The notes: generated by a model from the letters alone, not told the origin. DNA of 64,000 nucleotides from Pantoea piersonii (GCF_003612015.1 NZ_RARB01000001.1:1-64000); one strand, 5' to 3'; positions 16,314 through 24,882 are shown, numbered from the stretch's first letter. Translations and numbers: made by a program.

Positions 16314-17900
16314 TCAGAATCCGCTTGCGCTGCCGTTGCTGCGCGGATCGCATGCGCCTTCCAGCATGCCGTTGATATGGCGCACGATAGCGCCCGCGTG
16401 ACCGACCGCCTCGCTGAAATCGGGCAGCAGCTCCACTTCATGCCCCAGCTGGCGCAGCCTGGCGACCGTCTCCGGCGCGAAGCGGCCTTCCAGCTTGAGC
16501 GAGTCAGATGCGTTGCCCCAGGTGCGCCCCAGCAACCAGCGCGGCGCGCTTACCGCCTGCTGCAGCGGCATGCCCTGAATCACATGTCGGGTAAAGATCG
16601 CCGCCTGGGTTTGCGGCTGTCCGTCGCCGCCCATTGAGCCGTAGACCAGCGTGCGGCCATCTTTCAGGCGCGCGGCGGCGGGATTAAGGGTGTGAAACGG
16701 CTGCTTGCCCGGCGCCAGCGCCAGCAGATGATCCGGATCGAGGCTAAAGGCGGCGCCGCGGTTCTGCCAGGTGATGCCGGTGCCGGGGATCACCACGCCG
16801 CTGCCGAACTCGTGATAGATGCTCTGAATAAAGGAGACGGCGAGGCCGCTGCTGTCCATCACGCCCATCCATACCGTGTCGCCTGGGCCACGTCCGGTTC
16901 CCCAGGGGGCGGCCTGCGCCTCGTCAATCTGGCTCGCCAGGGTGGCGAAATGATCCAGCGTTAACAGCGACTGCGCTTCGCACCTCATATGGCGCGGGTC
17001 GGTAATATGGCGATCGCGCAGGGCAAACGCTTTTTTCGTCGCTTCCACAATGCGGTGCACCGTCTGCGCTTCATCAGCCTGCGCCATCGCAAGATGATCG
17101 GTAATGCCGAGGATCGCCAGCGAGACCAGGCCCTGAGTCGGCGGCACCATATTCCACAGATCGCCTTCGCTGTGCGCCACGTGCAGCGGAACGCAGCGAC
17201 GTGCGCGCTGCTGCTGCAAATCCGCCAGCGTCACCGGCATGCCGAGCGCCGACATCTCTCGCGCCAGGTGGCGCGCCAGCTCGCCGCGATAGAAGCTGTC
17301 GAGGCCTTGGTCGCTCAGCAGGCTGAGCGTCTGCGCCAGCGCCGGCTGGGTAAAGCGGCTGCCCTGGCGCGGCGGCTCGCCGTCCGGCATAAAGGTGGCG
17401 GTAAACCCCGGCTGATGTGCAAGTTCGTGCCGTTTGGCGGCGGTGGCGGCCGCCTGCGACGCGGTGACCGGAATGCCGTCGGCGGCATAGCGGATGGCGT
17501 CGCGCAGCAGGCGCGGCAGGGGCAGCGAGGCGCCGCCCAGCTCGCGAGAGAGCGCCAGCGCCTCCTGCCAGCCGCTCACCGTCCCGGCTACCGTTAAGGC
17601 TGCTTTCGGACCGCGATGCGGGATCGTGCCTTCGCCATGGTAGAAGTGGGGATGCGCCAGCGAACCCGCCGCGCCGCTGGCGTCGATAGCCACCGGCTCG
17701 CCGTTGGGCGGCAGCACCAGCCAGAAGCCGTCGCCGCCGAGGCCGTTCATATGGGGATAAACCACTGCGATGGTGGCAGCCGCGGCGACCATCGCCTCAA
17801 GGGCGTTGCCGCCGTCGCGTAGTACCGCCAGCGCGCTCTCGCTCGCCAGGTGATGTGGCGCGACCGCCATGCCCAGCGGAGCCATATTGCTCTGAATCAT
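16314..17900 (-). CDS. hpxW: Oxamate amidohydrolase, gamma-glutamyltransferase-like (HpxW)
   Basis: A 528-aa N-terminal nucleophile hydrolase of the gamma-glutamyltranspeptidase family. The expected autocleavage/catalytic Thr is T342 in PGDTVWMGVMD, followed by the GSGVVIPGTGITWQNRG and YGSMGGDGQPQ segments. There is no signal peptide, unlike periplasmic Ggt, which agrees with a cytoplasmic catabolic role. Klebsiella HpxW has been characterised as oxamate amidohydrolase, releasing oxalate and ammonia. The start at 17900 (MIQSNMAPLG) was preferred over an upstream in-frame start in the shared promoter region. It is first in the operon hpxWXYZ, divergent from hpxU. Confidence 0.85.
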   Translation of the reverse strand: MIQSNMAPLGMAVAPHHLASESALAVLRDGGNALEAMVAAAATIAVVYPHMNGLGGDGFWLVLPPNGEPVAIDASGAAGSLAHPHFYHGEGTIPHRGPKAALTVAGTVSGWQEALALSRELGGASLPLPRLLRDAIRYAADGIPVTASQAAATAAKRHELAHQPGFTATFMPDGEPPRQGSRFTQPALAQTLSLLSDQGLDSFYRGELARHLAREMSALGMPVTLADLQQQRARRCVPLHVAHSEGDLWNMVPPTQGLVSLAILGITDHLAMAQADEAQTVHRIVEATKKAFALRDRHITDPRHMRCEAQSLLTLDHFATLASQIDEAQAAPWGTGRGPGDTVWMGVMDSSGLAVSFIQSIYHEFGSGVVIPGTGITWQNRGAAFSLDPDHLLALAPGKQPFHTLNPAAARLKDGRTLVYGSMGGDGQPQTQAAIFTRHVIQGMPLQQAVSAPRWLLGRTWGNASDSLKLEGRFAPETVARLRQLGHEVELLPDFSEAVGHAGAIVRHINGMLEGACDPRSNGSASGF

Positions 17901-17938
17901 ATTTACGCTTCTTATCGGGTGACAGAGCGAGGATCCAA

Positions 17939-17952
17939 GCAAGAGCCGTTCC
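17939..17952 (-). promoter_or_regulatory. Candidate sigma-54 promoter of hpxWXYZ
   Basis: Read on the minus strand: TGGAAC-ggctc-TTGCTT, with GG and GC exactly 10 bases apart. It differs from the TGGCAC-N5-TTGCW consensus at one position of the -24 box. Predicted transcription would start near 17927, about 27 bases before the hpxW ATG. Confidence 0.6.
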
Positions 17953-18034
17953 AGTTTTTGCGGTCGCGCACGACAGCGGTAACCTGGATCGAATTATGCT
18001 AGCTTCTGCTGAAACGAAAGTTACAGGACGACGC

Positions 18035-18874
18035 ATGAAACAGCTCGATGAACGACTCAGAAGCCACTATCCGCAGCTCTCGCCCCAGGAGCAGCGTATT
18101 GCGGATTTCGTCTTTGACCATTTCGACGATTTGATCAGCTACAACAGCGCCGAGCTGGCGCGGCTCAGCGGCGTGTCGAAAGCCACTGTCAGCCGCCTGT
18201 TCCGACGGCTGGGCTATGACAAATATAAAGATATGCGCGACGAACTGCGTATTCTGCGGCAGAGCGGTATGCCCTTGACCGACAACCGCGACGCGGTGCA
18301 GGGCAATACGCTGCTGGCGCGCCACTATAAGCAGGAGATGGCGAACCTGACGCAGTGGGTGAACGCGCTTGACGCGCAGCAGTTTGGCGAGGCGGTGCAG
18401 CAGATGACGCAGGCGAAACGTATTTTCGTTATCGGGATGCGTAACTCCTGGCCGCTGGCGCTGCACCTGCGCCAGCAGCTGCTGCAGGCCCGTTCCAGCG
18501 TCGCCGTACTGCCGCAGCCGGGCCAGACGCTGGCGGAAGAGGTGGTGGATATTACCGCCGACGATATGGTGATCGTTATGGCGTTTCGCCGTCGTCCGCG
18601 CCTGATCCGCCCGCTGATACAGCAGCTGCAGCAGCGTGATATTCCGCTGCTGGTGCTGTGCGAGCCGCAGGCGCAGTCGATGGCGGGCCTGGCGAGCTGG
18701 CAGCTCTGCGCGCCGCTCGACAGCGTATCCGCCTTCGACAGCTACGCTTCGGCGATGAGCCTGATCAATTTACTGACCAATGCGCTACTGCATGAAATGC
18801 TGTCGCAAGGTCGCCAGCGCATCCACCAGATCGCCGATCTCTACCTGCAGCTGGATGAGCTGGAGCACCGTTAA
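18035..18874 (+). CDS. hpxU: RpiR-family regulator (HpxU-like)
   Basis: A 279-aa regulator with an N-terminal RpiR helix-turn-helix (residues about 1-78; YNSAELARLSGVSKATVSRLFRRLGYDKYKDM) and a C-terminal SIS domain (about 115-250; RIFVIGMRNSWPLALHLRQQLL). SIS domains bind phosphosugar-like or other anionic ligands. In Klebsiella the RpiR protein HpxU represses the allantoate operon and lies between it and hpxWXYZ, exactly as here. The start at 18035 follows aggacg; upstream in-frame codons fall inside hpxW. A tatgct -10 box is at 17995-18000. Confidence 0.85.
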   Translation: MKQLDERLRSHYPQLSPQEQRIADFVFDHFDDLISYNSAELARLSGVSKATVSRLFRRLGYDKYKDMRDELRILRQSGMPLTDNRDAVQGNTLLARHYKQEMANLTQWVNALDAQQFGEAVQQMTQAKRIFVIGMRNSWPLALHLRQQLLQARSSVAVLPQPGQTLAEEVVDITADDMVIVMAFRRRPRLIRPLIQQLQQRDIPLLVLCEPQAQSMAGLASWQLCAPLDSVSAFDSYASAMSLINLLTNALLHEMLSQGRQRIHQIADLYLQLDELEHR

Positions 18875-18876
18875 CG

Positions 18877-18893
18877 AGCACCTTTTTGGTGCT
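18877..18893. promoter_or_regulatory. NtrC-type enhancer site
   Basis: A 17-bp palindrome AGCAC-cttttTG-GTGCT, with the GCAC-N7-GTGC spacing of the NtrC consensus (as in the glnA enhancer). It starts 3 bases after the hpxU stop, and its centre is about 130 bases upstream of the start predicted from the sigma-54 promoter at 18988. A simple terminator was considered, but the T run after the stem is too short. Confidence 0.65.
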
Positions 18894-18987
18894 TTGCCTC
18901 ATTTTGATCCTCCTGCATCGGGCGGTGGAAATCCGCCTTAACTACCGTAATTAAGCCCTCTTGCCGTTTACCTCACCTCGTACTGCA

Positions 18988-19005
18988 TTGGCACATTAGT
19001 TGCAA
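18988..19005 (+). promoter_or_regulatory. Sigma-54 promoter of the hpxF operon
   Basis: The sequence TTGGCAC-attag-TTGCAA matches the -24/-12 consensus (TTGGCACG-N4-TTGCW) at all core positions, with GG and GC 10 bases apart. The predicted start is near 19015, about 41 bases before the hpxF ATG. Together with the upstream NtrC-type palindrome it indicates induction under nitrogen limitation. Confidence 0.75.
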
Positions 19006-19055
19006 ATAACAATTACAAGAATCTTTTGTTTCAGGTCAACTTACCGGGGTGCATA

Positions 19056-19841
19056 ATGAAAAAAGTATTAATGGCGGTAGCGGCGGCAGCGTTATTCGTG
19101 ATCCAGACCGGCAGCGCGCTGGCGGATCAGTTACAGGATATCGAGAAGCGCGGCGTGCTGCGCGTGGCGGTGCCGCAGGATTTCCCGCCGTTCGGATCGG
19201 TGGGCACCGATCTGCAGCCGCAAGGCTATGATATCGACACCGCGCGCTATCTGGCGAAACAGATGAAACTTAAGTTGCAGCTGGTACCGGTCACCAGCGC
19301 CAACCGCGTGCCCTATCTGCAAACCGACAAGGTCGATCTGGTGATCTCCAGCATGGGTAAAAACCCTGAGCGGGAGAAGGTAATCGATTTCAGCCGTGCC
19401 TATGCGCCCTTTTTCCTTGGCGTCTTTGGGCCAAAAGGCGAGGCGCTGAAAGACGCGGCGGCGCTCAGCGGCAAGAGTATTGGGGTCACGCGCGGCGCGG
19501 TAGAGGATATGGTGCTGAGCAGTCTTGCGCCGAAAGAGGCGCAGGTGAAGCGCTACGAGGACAACAACACCACGCTTTCGGCTTACCTCTCTGGACAGGT
19601 GCAGTACGTCGCGACCGGCAACCTGGTGATCGCGGCGATCGCGCGGCAGAATCCGCAAAAAGCGCCGGTAGCGCAGTTTATGCTGAAAGATTCGCCCTGC
19701 TTTATCGGCCTGAAGAAGGGGGAGCCGGCTCTGAAGGCGAAGGTCGACGCGCTGATTGAGCAGGGCATCAAAGACGGCACGCTCAACAAGCTGTCGGAAG
19801 AGTGGCTGAAAGCGCCGCTGCCCGCCAGCCTCGGCGCATAA
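19056..19841 (+). CDS. hpxF: ABC transporter periplasmic binding protein (polar amino acid/opine type)
   Basis: A 261-aa precursor with a Sec signal peptide (MKKVLMAVAAAALFV...GSALA, cleaved near 23). The SBP_bac_3 fold follows (IEKRGVLRVAVPQDFPPFG, GYDIDTARYLAKQM, ISSMGKNPEREKVIDFS). It should deliver a small polar ligand to the permease encoded next. Its place in an allantoate operon suggests allantoate, ureido acids or related purine products, but family members mostly bind amino acids. The start at 19056 is set by the signal peptide. Confidence 0.85.
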   Translation: MKKVLMAVAAAALFVIQTGSALADQLQDIEKRGVLRVAVPQDFPPFGSVGTDLQPQGYDIDTARYLAKQMKLKLQLVPVTSANRVPYLQTDKVDLVISSMGKNPEREKVIDFSRAYAPFFLGVFGPKGEALKDAAALSGKSIGVTRGAVEDMVLSSLAPKEAQVKRYEDNNTTLSAYLSGQVQYVATGNLVIAAIARQNPQKAPVAQFMLKDSPCFIGLKKGEPALKAKVDALIEQGIKDGTLNKLSEEWLKAPLPASLGA

Positions 19842-19847
19842 GGGCGC

Positions 19848-20516
19848 ATGATGCTCGGGCAACTTAACTTCCCTGCGCTCTGGCCCTACTGGCCAGAGTT
19901 GCTTGCCGGGCTGTGGGTCACCCTTCAGCTGACGGTGCTGGCCACCGTGGGCGGCGTCGGGCTGGGGATCCTTGGCGCGGCGCTGCGCAGCGGTAAAGCG
20001 AGCTGGGCCAGCCGTCTCTGGGGCCTCTATGTGGAGATCATCCGCAACACCCCGTTCGTGGTGCAGCTCTTCTTTATTGTTTTCGGTCTGCCTAATCTGG
20101 GACTGAAGCTGACGGCGGGCGAGGCGGCGCTGCTGGCGATGCTGATTAACCTCGGCGCCTACAGCACCGAGATTATCCGCGCCGGGATTCAGGTGACGCC
20201 GAAAGGGCAGTGGGAAGCGGGACGCGTGCTGGGCCTGACGCGCGCGCAGACCTTTTTGCGCGTGGTGCTGCCGCCGTCGCTGCAGCGCATCTATCCGGCG
20301 CTGGTAAGCCAGTGCATTATCGTGATGCTCGGTTCGTCGGTGGTGTCGCAGGTCTCTTATGAAGAGCTGACCTTCGCCGCCAACCTGATCCAGTCGCGCA
20401 CCTTTTTAAGCTTCGAGGTCTATCTGGTGACCACGCTGATCTATCTGCTGTTATCGATCGCCATGCGGCAGGTGCTGCTGGCGCTGGGGCGTAAATGGTT
20501 TGGAGCGCAGCGATGA
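19848..20516 (+). CDS. hpxG: ABC transporter permease (His/Glu/opine type), first
   Basis: A 222-aa inner-membrane permease with about five hydrophobic helices and the EAA loop EAGRVLGLTRAQTFLRVVLPPSLQRIYPAL that contacts the ATPase. An N-terminal LAGLWVTLQLTVLATVGGVGLG segment and IIRNTPFVVQLFF are typical of HisM/GltK-type permeases. It starts 6 bases after the binding-protein gene, and its stop overlaps the second permease. Two adjacent ATGs (19848, 19851) make the exact start uncertain. Confidence 0.85.
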   Translation: MMLGQLNFPALWPYWPELLAGLWVTLQLTVLATVGGVGLGILGAALRSGKASWASRLWGLYVEIIRNTPFVVQLFFIVFGLPNLGLKLTAGEAALLAMLINLGAYSTEIIRAGIQVTPKGQWEAGRVLGLTRAQTFLRVVLPPSLQRIYPALVSQCIIVMLGSSVVSQVSYEELTFAANLIQSRTFLSFEVYLVTTLIYLLLSIAMRQVLLALGRKWFGAQR

Positions 20517-21172
20517 TGACGACCTTTACCGACTGGGACATTCTGCGCAATCTGCTGCTGGCGGCGCGCTGGACGCTGCTGCTCTCGCTGACCGCCTTTG
20601 TCGGCGGCACGCTGGTGACGCTGCCGTTGCTCCTGCTGCGCCTGCTGCAGCGGAAATGGCTGACGCGGCTCATCCGCGCCTATACCGAGCTGTTCCAGGG
20701 CACGCCGCTGCTGATGCAGCTCTTTCTCGCCTTTTTCGGCGTCGGGCTGTTTGGCATCGACGTCGCGCCCTGGACCGCGGCCTCGCTCGCTCTGACCTTT
20801 TATACCAGCGCTTTTCTGCTCGATATCTGGTTCGGCAGCATCCACGCGCTGCCGAAAGGGCAGTGGGAAGCGTCGCGCTGCCTCGGCCTCAGCTTCGGCC
20901 AGACTCTGTGGCGGGTTATCGCGCCGCAGGCGCTGCGCATCGCCATCGCGCCGACGGTGGGCTTCGCCGTACAGGTGATCAAGGGCACCGCGCTCGCCTC
21001 AATTATCGGCTTTATCGAACTGACGAAAGCCGGAACCATTCTTAACAACGTGACCCTGCAGCCGTTCAAGGTGTTTGGGCTGGTCGCGCTGGGCTACTTT
21101 TTGATGTGCTACCCGCTGTCCCGCTACAGCCAGTATCTGGAGAAAAAATTCCATGCCGCTCATCACCATTAA
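20513..21172 (+). CDS. hpxH: ABC transporter permease (His/Glu/opine type), second
   Basis: A 219-aa partner of the preceding permease, with the same layout: about five helices, TELFQGTPLLMQLFL and the EAA loop EASRCLGLSFGQTLWRVIAPQALRIAIAP. The two should form the heterodimeric channel. The ATG at 20513 overlaps the upstream stop (ATGATGA), and the 3' end overlaps the ATPase gene by 20 bases, signs of translational coupling. Confidence 0.85.
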   Translation: MMTTFTDWDILRNLLLAARWTLLLSLTAFVGGTLVTLPLLLLRLLQRKWLTRLIRAYTELFQGTPLLMQLFLAFFGVGLFGIDVAPWTAASLALTFYTSAFLLDIWFGSIHALPKGQWEASRCLGLSFGQTLWRVIAPQALRIAIAPTVGFAVQVIKGTALASIIGFIELTKAGTILNNVTLQPFKVFGLVALGYFLMCYPLSRYSQYLEKKFHAAHHH

Positions 21173-21884
21173 TCAGGTGCAGAAGTACTACGGCGATAAT
21201 CACGTGCTGAAAGGCGTCGATCTCGATATCGAAATGGGTGAAGTGATCTCCATCATCGGCCGCAGCGGCTCAGGCAAAAGCACGCTGCTGCGCTGTATGA
21301 ACGGTCTGGAGGGCTATCAGGAGGGCAGCATCAAGCTGGGCGGCATGACGATTACCGATCGCGATAGCCAGGCGCGCGACATCAGCCGTTCGGTCGGCAT
21401 GGTGTTTCAGAACTTCAATCTCTTTCCCCATATGACCGCGCTGGAAAACGTGATGCTGGCGCCGCGCCGGGTGCTGAAGAAAGGCGAGGCGGCGTGCCGC
21501 GCGCTGGCGACGCAGATGCTGGAGAAAGTCGGCCTCGGCGAGCGCCTCGATTACTACCCGGCGAACCTCTCTGGCGGCCAGCAGCAGCGCGTCGCCATCG
21601 CCCGCGCGCTGGCAATGAACCCGAAGGTGCTGCTGTGCGACGAGATCACCTCGGCGCTCGATCCTGAGCTGGTGGGCGAGGTGCTGAAAGTGCTGGAGCA
21701 GCTCGCCGCCGAAGGAATGACGCTGATCCTGGTCACCCATGAGATGAATTTCGCGCGCGACGTCGGCGATCGCGTGGTCTTTATGCATCAGGGGCGCGTC
21801 TGGGAGCAGGGCAGCAGCAAAACCCTGTTCGCCGCGCCGCAGACGCCGGAGCTGAAGCAGTTTATCTCCTCGGTGCGACTCTAA
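21153..21884 (+). CDS. hpxI: ABC transporter ATP-binding protein (polar amino acid type)
   Basis: A 243-aa ATPase with Walker A GRSGSGKST (about 37-45), Q-loop VFQNFNLFPHMTALENV, signature LSGGQQQRVAIARALAM, Walker B VLLCDEITSALDP and H-loop VTHEM. The GlnQ/HisP type agrees with the two permeases and the binding protein upstream. The 20-base overlap with the permease gene suggests coupled translation. Confidence 0.88.
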   Translation: MPLITINQVQKYYGDNHVLKGVDLDIEMGEVISIIGRSGSGKSTLLRCMNGLEGYQEGSIKLGGMTITDRDSQARDISRSVGMVFQNFNLFPHMTALENVMLAPRRVLKKGEAACRALATQMLEKVGLGERLDYYPANLSGGQQQRVAIARALAMNPKVLLCDEITSALDPELVGEVLKVLEQLAAEGMTLILVTHEMNFARDVGDRVVFMHQGRVWEQGSSKTLFAAPQTPELKQFISSVRL

Positions 21885-21902
21885 TTTCAGAAGGAAACCA
21901 AT

Positions 21903-23135
21903 ATGGAAAACCGCTACCCGCAAATTAATCCGCCGCAGCGTCTGCTGATGGGGCCTGGCCCGATCAACGCCGATCCGCGCGTGCTGCGCGCCATGTCGAC
22001 TCAGCTGATCGGCCAGTACGATCCGGCGATGACGCACTATATGAACGAGGTGATGGCGCTCTATCGCGGCGTCTTCCGTACGGAAAACCGCTGGACGCTG
22101 CTGATTGACGGTACCTCACGCGCCGGGATCGAGGCGATCCTGCTGTCGGCGATCCGGCCTGGCGATCGGGTGCTGGTGCCGGTATTTGGCCGCTTCGGCC
22201 ATCTGCTGTGCGAGATCGCCCGCCGCTGCCGCGCCGAGGTGCACACCATTGAGGTGCCCTGGGGGGAAGTCTTTACGCCGGATCGGATCGAAGATGCTAT
22301 TAAGTGCGTTAAGCCACGCCTGCTGCTGACGGTACAGGGCGATACCTCGACCACCATGCTGCAACCGCTGGCGGAGCTGGGCGCGATCTGCAAAAAGTAT
22401 GGCGTACTCTTCTATACCGATGCCACCGCGTCGCTCGGCGGCAACGCGCTGGAGACCGACGCCTGGGGGCTGGATGCGGTATCGGCAGGCATGCAGAAGT
22501 GCCTCGGCGGCCCGTCCGGCACCTCGCCCATCACCTTAAGCCCGCAGATGGAAGAGGCTATCCGCAGGCGTAAATGCGTTGAGGAGGGGATCCGTACCGC
22601 CGAGCATCAGGATGGCGATGAGGAGATGATCTACTCGAACTATTTCGATCTCGGCATGATCATGGATTACTGGGGGCCGGAGCGGCTTAACCACCATACC
22701 GAGGCGACCACCGCGCTGTTCGGCGCGCGGGAGTGCGCCCGTCTTATTCTGCAGGAAGGGCTGGACGCAGGCATTGCGCGCCACAAGCTGCACGGCGACG
22801 CGCTGCTGAAGGGCATTCAGGGCATGGGGCTGGAGACCTTCGGCGATCTGAAGCACAAGATGAACAACGTGCTCGGCGTGGTGATCCCGCAGGGCGTCAA
22901 CGGCGACCAGGTGCGCAAGCTGATGCTGGAAGATTTCGGCATTGAGATCGGCACCTCGTTTGGCCCGCTGCACGGCAAGGTATGGCGCATCGGCACCATG
23001 GGCTATAACGCGCGGAAAGATTGCGTCATGACCACGCTGGCGGCGCTGGAAGCAGTGCTGACGCACGTCGGCTTCCGCGCGACGCAGGGCGCGGCGATGC
23101 AGGCGGCCTGGGATCACTACGGGAGCGGCGCATGA
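21903..23135 (+). CDS. hpxJ: Ureidoglycine-glyoxylate aminotransferase (PucG/HpxJ type)
   Basis: A 410-aa class V, fold type I PLP enzyme. The PLP lysine is K199 in VSAGMQKCLGGPSGTSPI, and the aspartate pairing with the PLP ring nitrogen is in LFYTDATASLGG. The family member PucG transaminates the unstable ureidoglycine with glyoxylate, giving oxalurate and glycine, which matches the adjacent allantoate amidohydrolase. Generic alanine-glyoxylate transaminase would be the alternative. It starts 18 bases after the ATPase gene behind an aaggaa site. Confidence 0.86.
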   Translation: MENRYPQINPPQRLLMGPGPINADPRVLRAMSTQLIGQYDPAMTHYMNEVMALYRGVFRTENRWTLLIDGTSRAGIEAILLSAIRPGDRVLVPVFGRFGHLLCEIARRCRAEVHTIEVPWGEVFTPDRIEDAIKCVKPRLLLTVQGDTSTTMLQPLAELGAICKKYGVLFYTDATASLGGNALETDAWGLDAVSAGMQKCLGGPSGTSPITLSPQMEEAIRRRKCVEEGIRTAEHQDGDEEMIYSNYFDLGMIMDYWGPERLNHHTEATTALFGARECARLILQEGLDAGIARHKLHGDALLKGIQGMGLETFGDLKHKMNNVLGVVIPQGVNGDQVRKLMLEDFGIEIGTSFGPLHGKVWRIGTMGYNARKDCVMTTLAALEAVLTHVGFRATQGAAMQAAWDHYGSGA

Positions 23136-24388
23136 TGATGAACGCCGCTGAGGCGCAACTGGCCGCTGAACGCGTAATGGCGCGCTGCGACGCGCTGGCG
23201 GCGATCAGCGAATCGCCCGATCACCTGACGCGCGTCTATCTCTCGCCGGAGCATCTGCGCGCCAACGCCCAGGTAGGCGAGTGGATGGCGCAGGCCGGCA
23301 TGCGCGTCTGGCAGGATGAAGTCGGCAATATCTGCGGCCGCTACGAAGGCGCGAGCAGCGGGGCACGTGCGCTGCTGCTCGGCTCGCATCTCGACACGGT
23401 ACGCAACGCCGGACGCTACGACGGGATGCTGGGAGTGCTGACCGCGATTGAAACCGTACAGTGGCTCCATGAGAAACAGCTGCGCCTGCCGCTGGCGGTG
23501 GAGGTGGTCGGGTTCGGCGATGAAGAAGGAACGCGCTTTGGCATTACGCTGCTCGGCAGTCGCGGCATCGCCGGCAGCTGGCCGGAAAGCTGGCCGATGC
23601 ACCCGGACGGCAACGGCATTACCGTCGCGCAGGCGATGACGGACGTAGGGCTGGATGCCGACACTATTCCGCGCGCCGCCCGTGACCTTAACGCCATCGT
23701 CGCCTATCTTGAACTGCATATCGAACAGGGGCCTTGTCTGGAGCAGGCCGGGCTGGCGCTGGGCGTCGTCACCGCCATCAACGGCGCGCGTCGTCTTAGC
23801 TGCCGCTTCACTGGCGAGGCGGGCCATGCGGGTACGGTGCCGATGACGCACCGCAAAGACGCGCTGGCGGCGGCGGCGGAGTGGATGGTGTTTATCGAGG
23901 CGACGACGCGCGAGCAGGATCCGCAGCTGGTGGCGACGGTCGGTACCCTGAGCTGCGCGCCCGGCGCGGTTAACGTTATTCCCGGCGAGGTCGTTCTGTC
24001 GCTGGACGTGCGCGGCCCGGAAGATCTGCCGCTGGAACGGCTGCTGTCGAGCCTGCTGACCCAGGGCGAGGCGATCGCGCTGCGACGTGGCCTGCGCTTC
24101 GAGGCGGAGGAGTATTACCGCATCAGCGCCACCGCCTGCGACGGTCAGCTGCGTCAGGCGCTGAGCAGCGCCGTAGAGACGGTGCAGGGCCGCACGCTGG
24201 CGCTGCCGAGCGGCGCGGGCCATGACGCCATCGCCATCGCCGAGCGCTGGCCGGTCGGCATGCTGTTTGTGCGTAACGAACGCGGCATCAGCCACCATCC
24301 GGCGGAGGCGGTGATGACCGACGACGTGGCGCTGGCGGTGCGCGCTTATCTGCACGCCGTGTGCCAGCTGGCACAGCGGAGCGCGTAA
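23132..24388 (+). CDS. hpxK: Allantoate amidohydrolase (M20 family, HpxK/AllC type)
   Basis: A 418-aa binuclear metal hydrolase of the hydantoinase/carbamoylase branch of M20. Metal-site motifs are LGSHLDTVRNAGRYDGMLGVL, the GDEEGTRFG pair and LELHIEQGPCLE, with GHAGTVPM in the dimerisation lid. It converts allantoate to ureidoglycine, CO2 and ammonia. N-carbamoyl amino acid hydrolases have the same motifs, but the operon points to allantoate. The start at 23132 overlaps the hpxJ stop (ATGA) and follows gggagcgg; two further ATGs follow at once. Confidence 0.87.
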   Translation: MMMNAAEAQLAAERVMARCDALAAISESPDHLTRVYLSPEHLRANAQVGEWMAQAGMRVWQDEVGNICGRYEGASSGARALLLGSHLDTVRNAGRYDGMLGVLTAIETVQWLHEKQLRLPLAVEVVGFGDEEGTRFGITLLGSRGIAGSWPESWPMHPDGNGITVAQAMTDVGLDADTIPRAARDLNAIVAYLELHIEQGPCLEQAGLALGVVTAINGARRLSCRFTGEAGHAGTVPMTHRKDALAAAAEWMVFIEATTREQDPQLVATVGTLSCAPGAVNVIPGEVVLSLDVRGPEDLPLERLLSSLLTQGEAIALRRGLRFEAEEYYRISATACDGQLRQALSSAVETVQGRTLALPSGAGHDAIAIAERWPVGMLFVRNERGISHHPAEAVMTDDVALAVRAYLHAVCQLAQRSA

Positions 24389-24882
24389 TGAACCTTGTGA
24401 CCTTTAACGCGCTGCCTTATGACGCGGCGCAGGCCGTAATCGCCCATTGCGTGGCGATCCCGCGCTGGCAGCAGGCGCTGACGGCCGCGCGTCCCTTTGC
24501 CTCCGTGTCGGCCTTGCTGGAGGCGGCGGAAAGGCTGGCGCAGGCGTGGGACAGCGAGGATCTTGAACAGGCGCTGACAGCGCATCCGCGCATCGGCGAG
24601 CGCGCCAGCGGCGCGGACAAAGAGGCGGCGCTGTCGCGTCAGGAGCAGTCAGCGATGGGCGACGCCGACGCGGCGCTGAAGCAGGCGATGCTGGCGGGCA
24701 ATCAGGCCTATGAAGCGCGCTTTGGCCGCGTTTTCTTAATTCGCGCCCGTGGGCGCAGCGGCGAAGAGATGCTGGCGCAACTTCAGCGTCGCCTGAGTCA
24801 TGACGAAGAGACCGAAACGCGCGAAGCGCTGCAGCAATTACGCGAAATTACCCTGTTGCGTCTGAAGGAGAGCCTGACATGA
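24388..24882 (+). CDS. uraD: OHCU decarboxylase (UraD/HpxQ)
   Basis: A 164-aa enzyme that decarboxylates 2-oxo-4-hydroxy-4-carboxy-5-ureidoimidazoline to S-allantoin. The catalytic His is H66 in AHPRIGER, and the family ending RLSHDEETETREALQQLREITLLRL is present. The start at 24388 overlaps the hpxK stop (TAATG) and its end overlaps uraH by 4 bases. In Klebsiella the equivalent (hpxQ) sits in a separate urate operon; here it is joined to the allantoate genes. Confidence 0.9.
   Translation: MNLVTFNALPYDAAQAVIAHCVAIPRWQQALTAARPFASVSALLEAAERLAQAWDSEDLEQALTAHPRIGERASGADKEAALSRQEQSAMGDADAALKQAMLAGNQAYEARFGRVFLIRARGRSGEEMLAQLQRRLSHDEETETREALQQLREITLLRLKESLT

Noticed and set aside
18876-18900. Hairpin gagcacc-ttttt-ggtgctt after hpxU read as a terminator
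   Set aside because: The stem is short and the T run after it is only three bases. The spacing GCAC-N7-GTGC and the downstream sigma-54 promoter fit an NtrC enhancer better.
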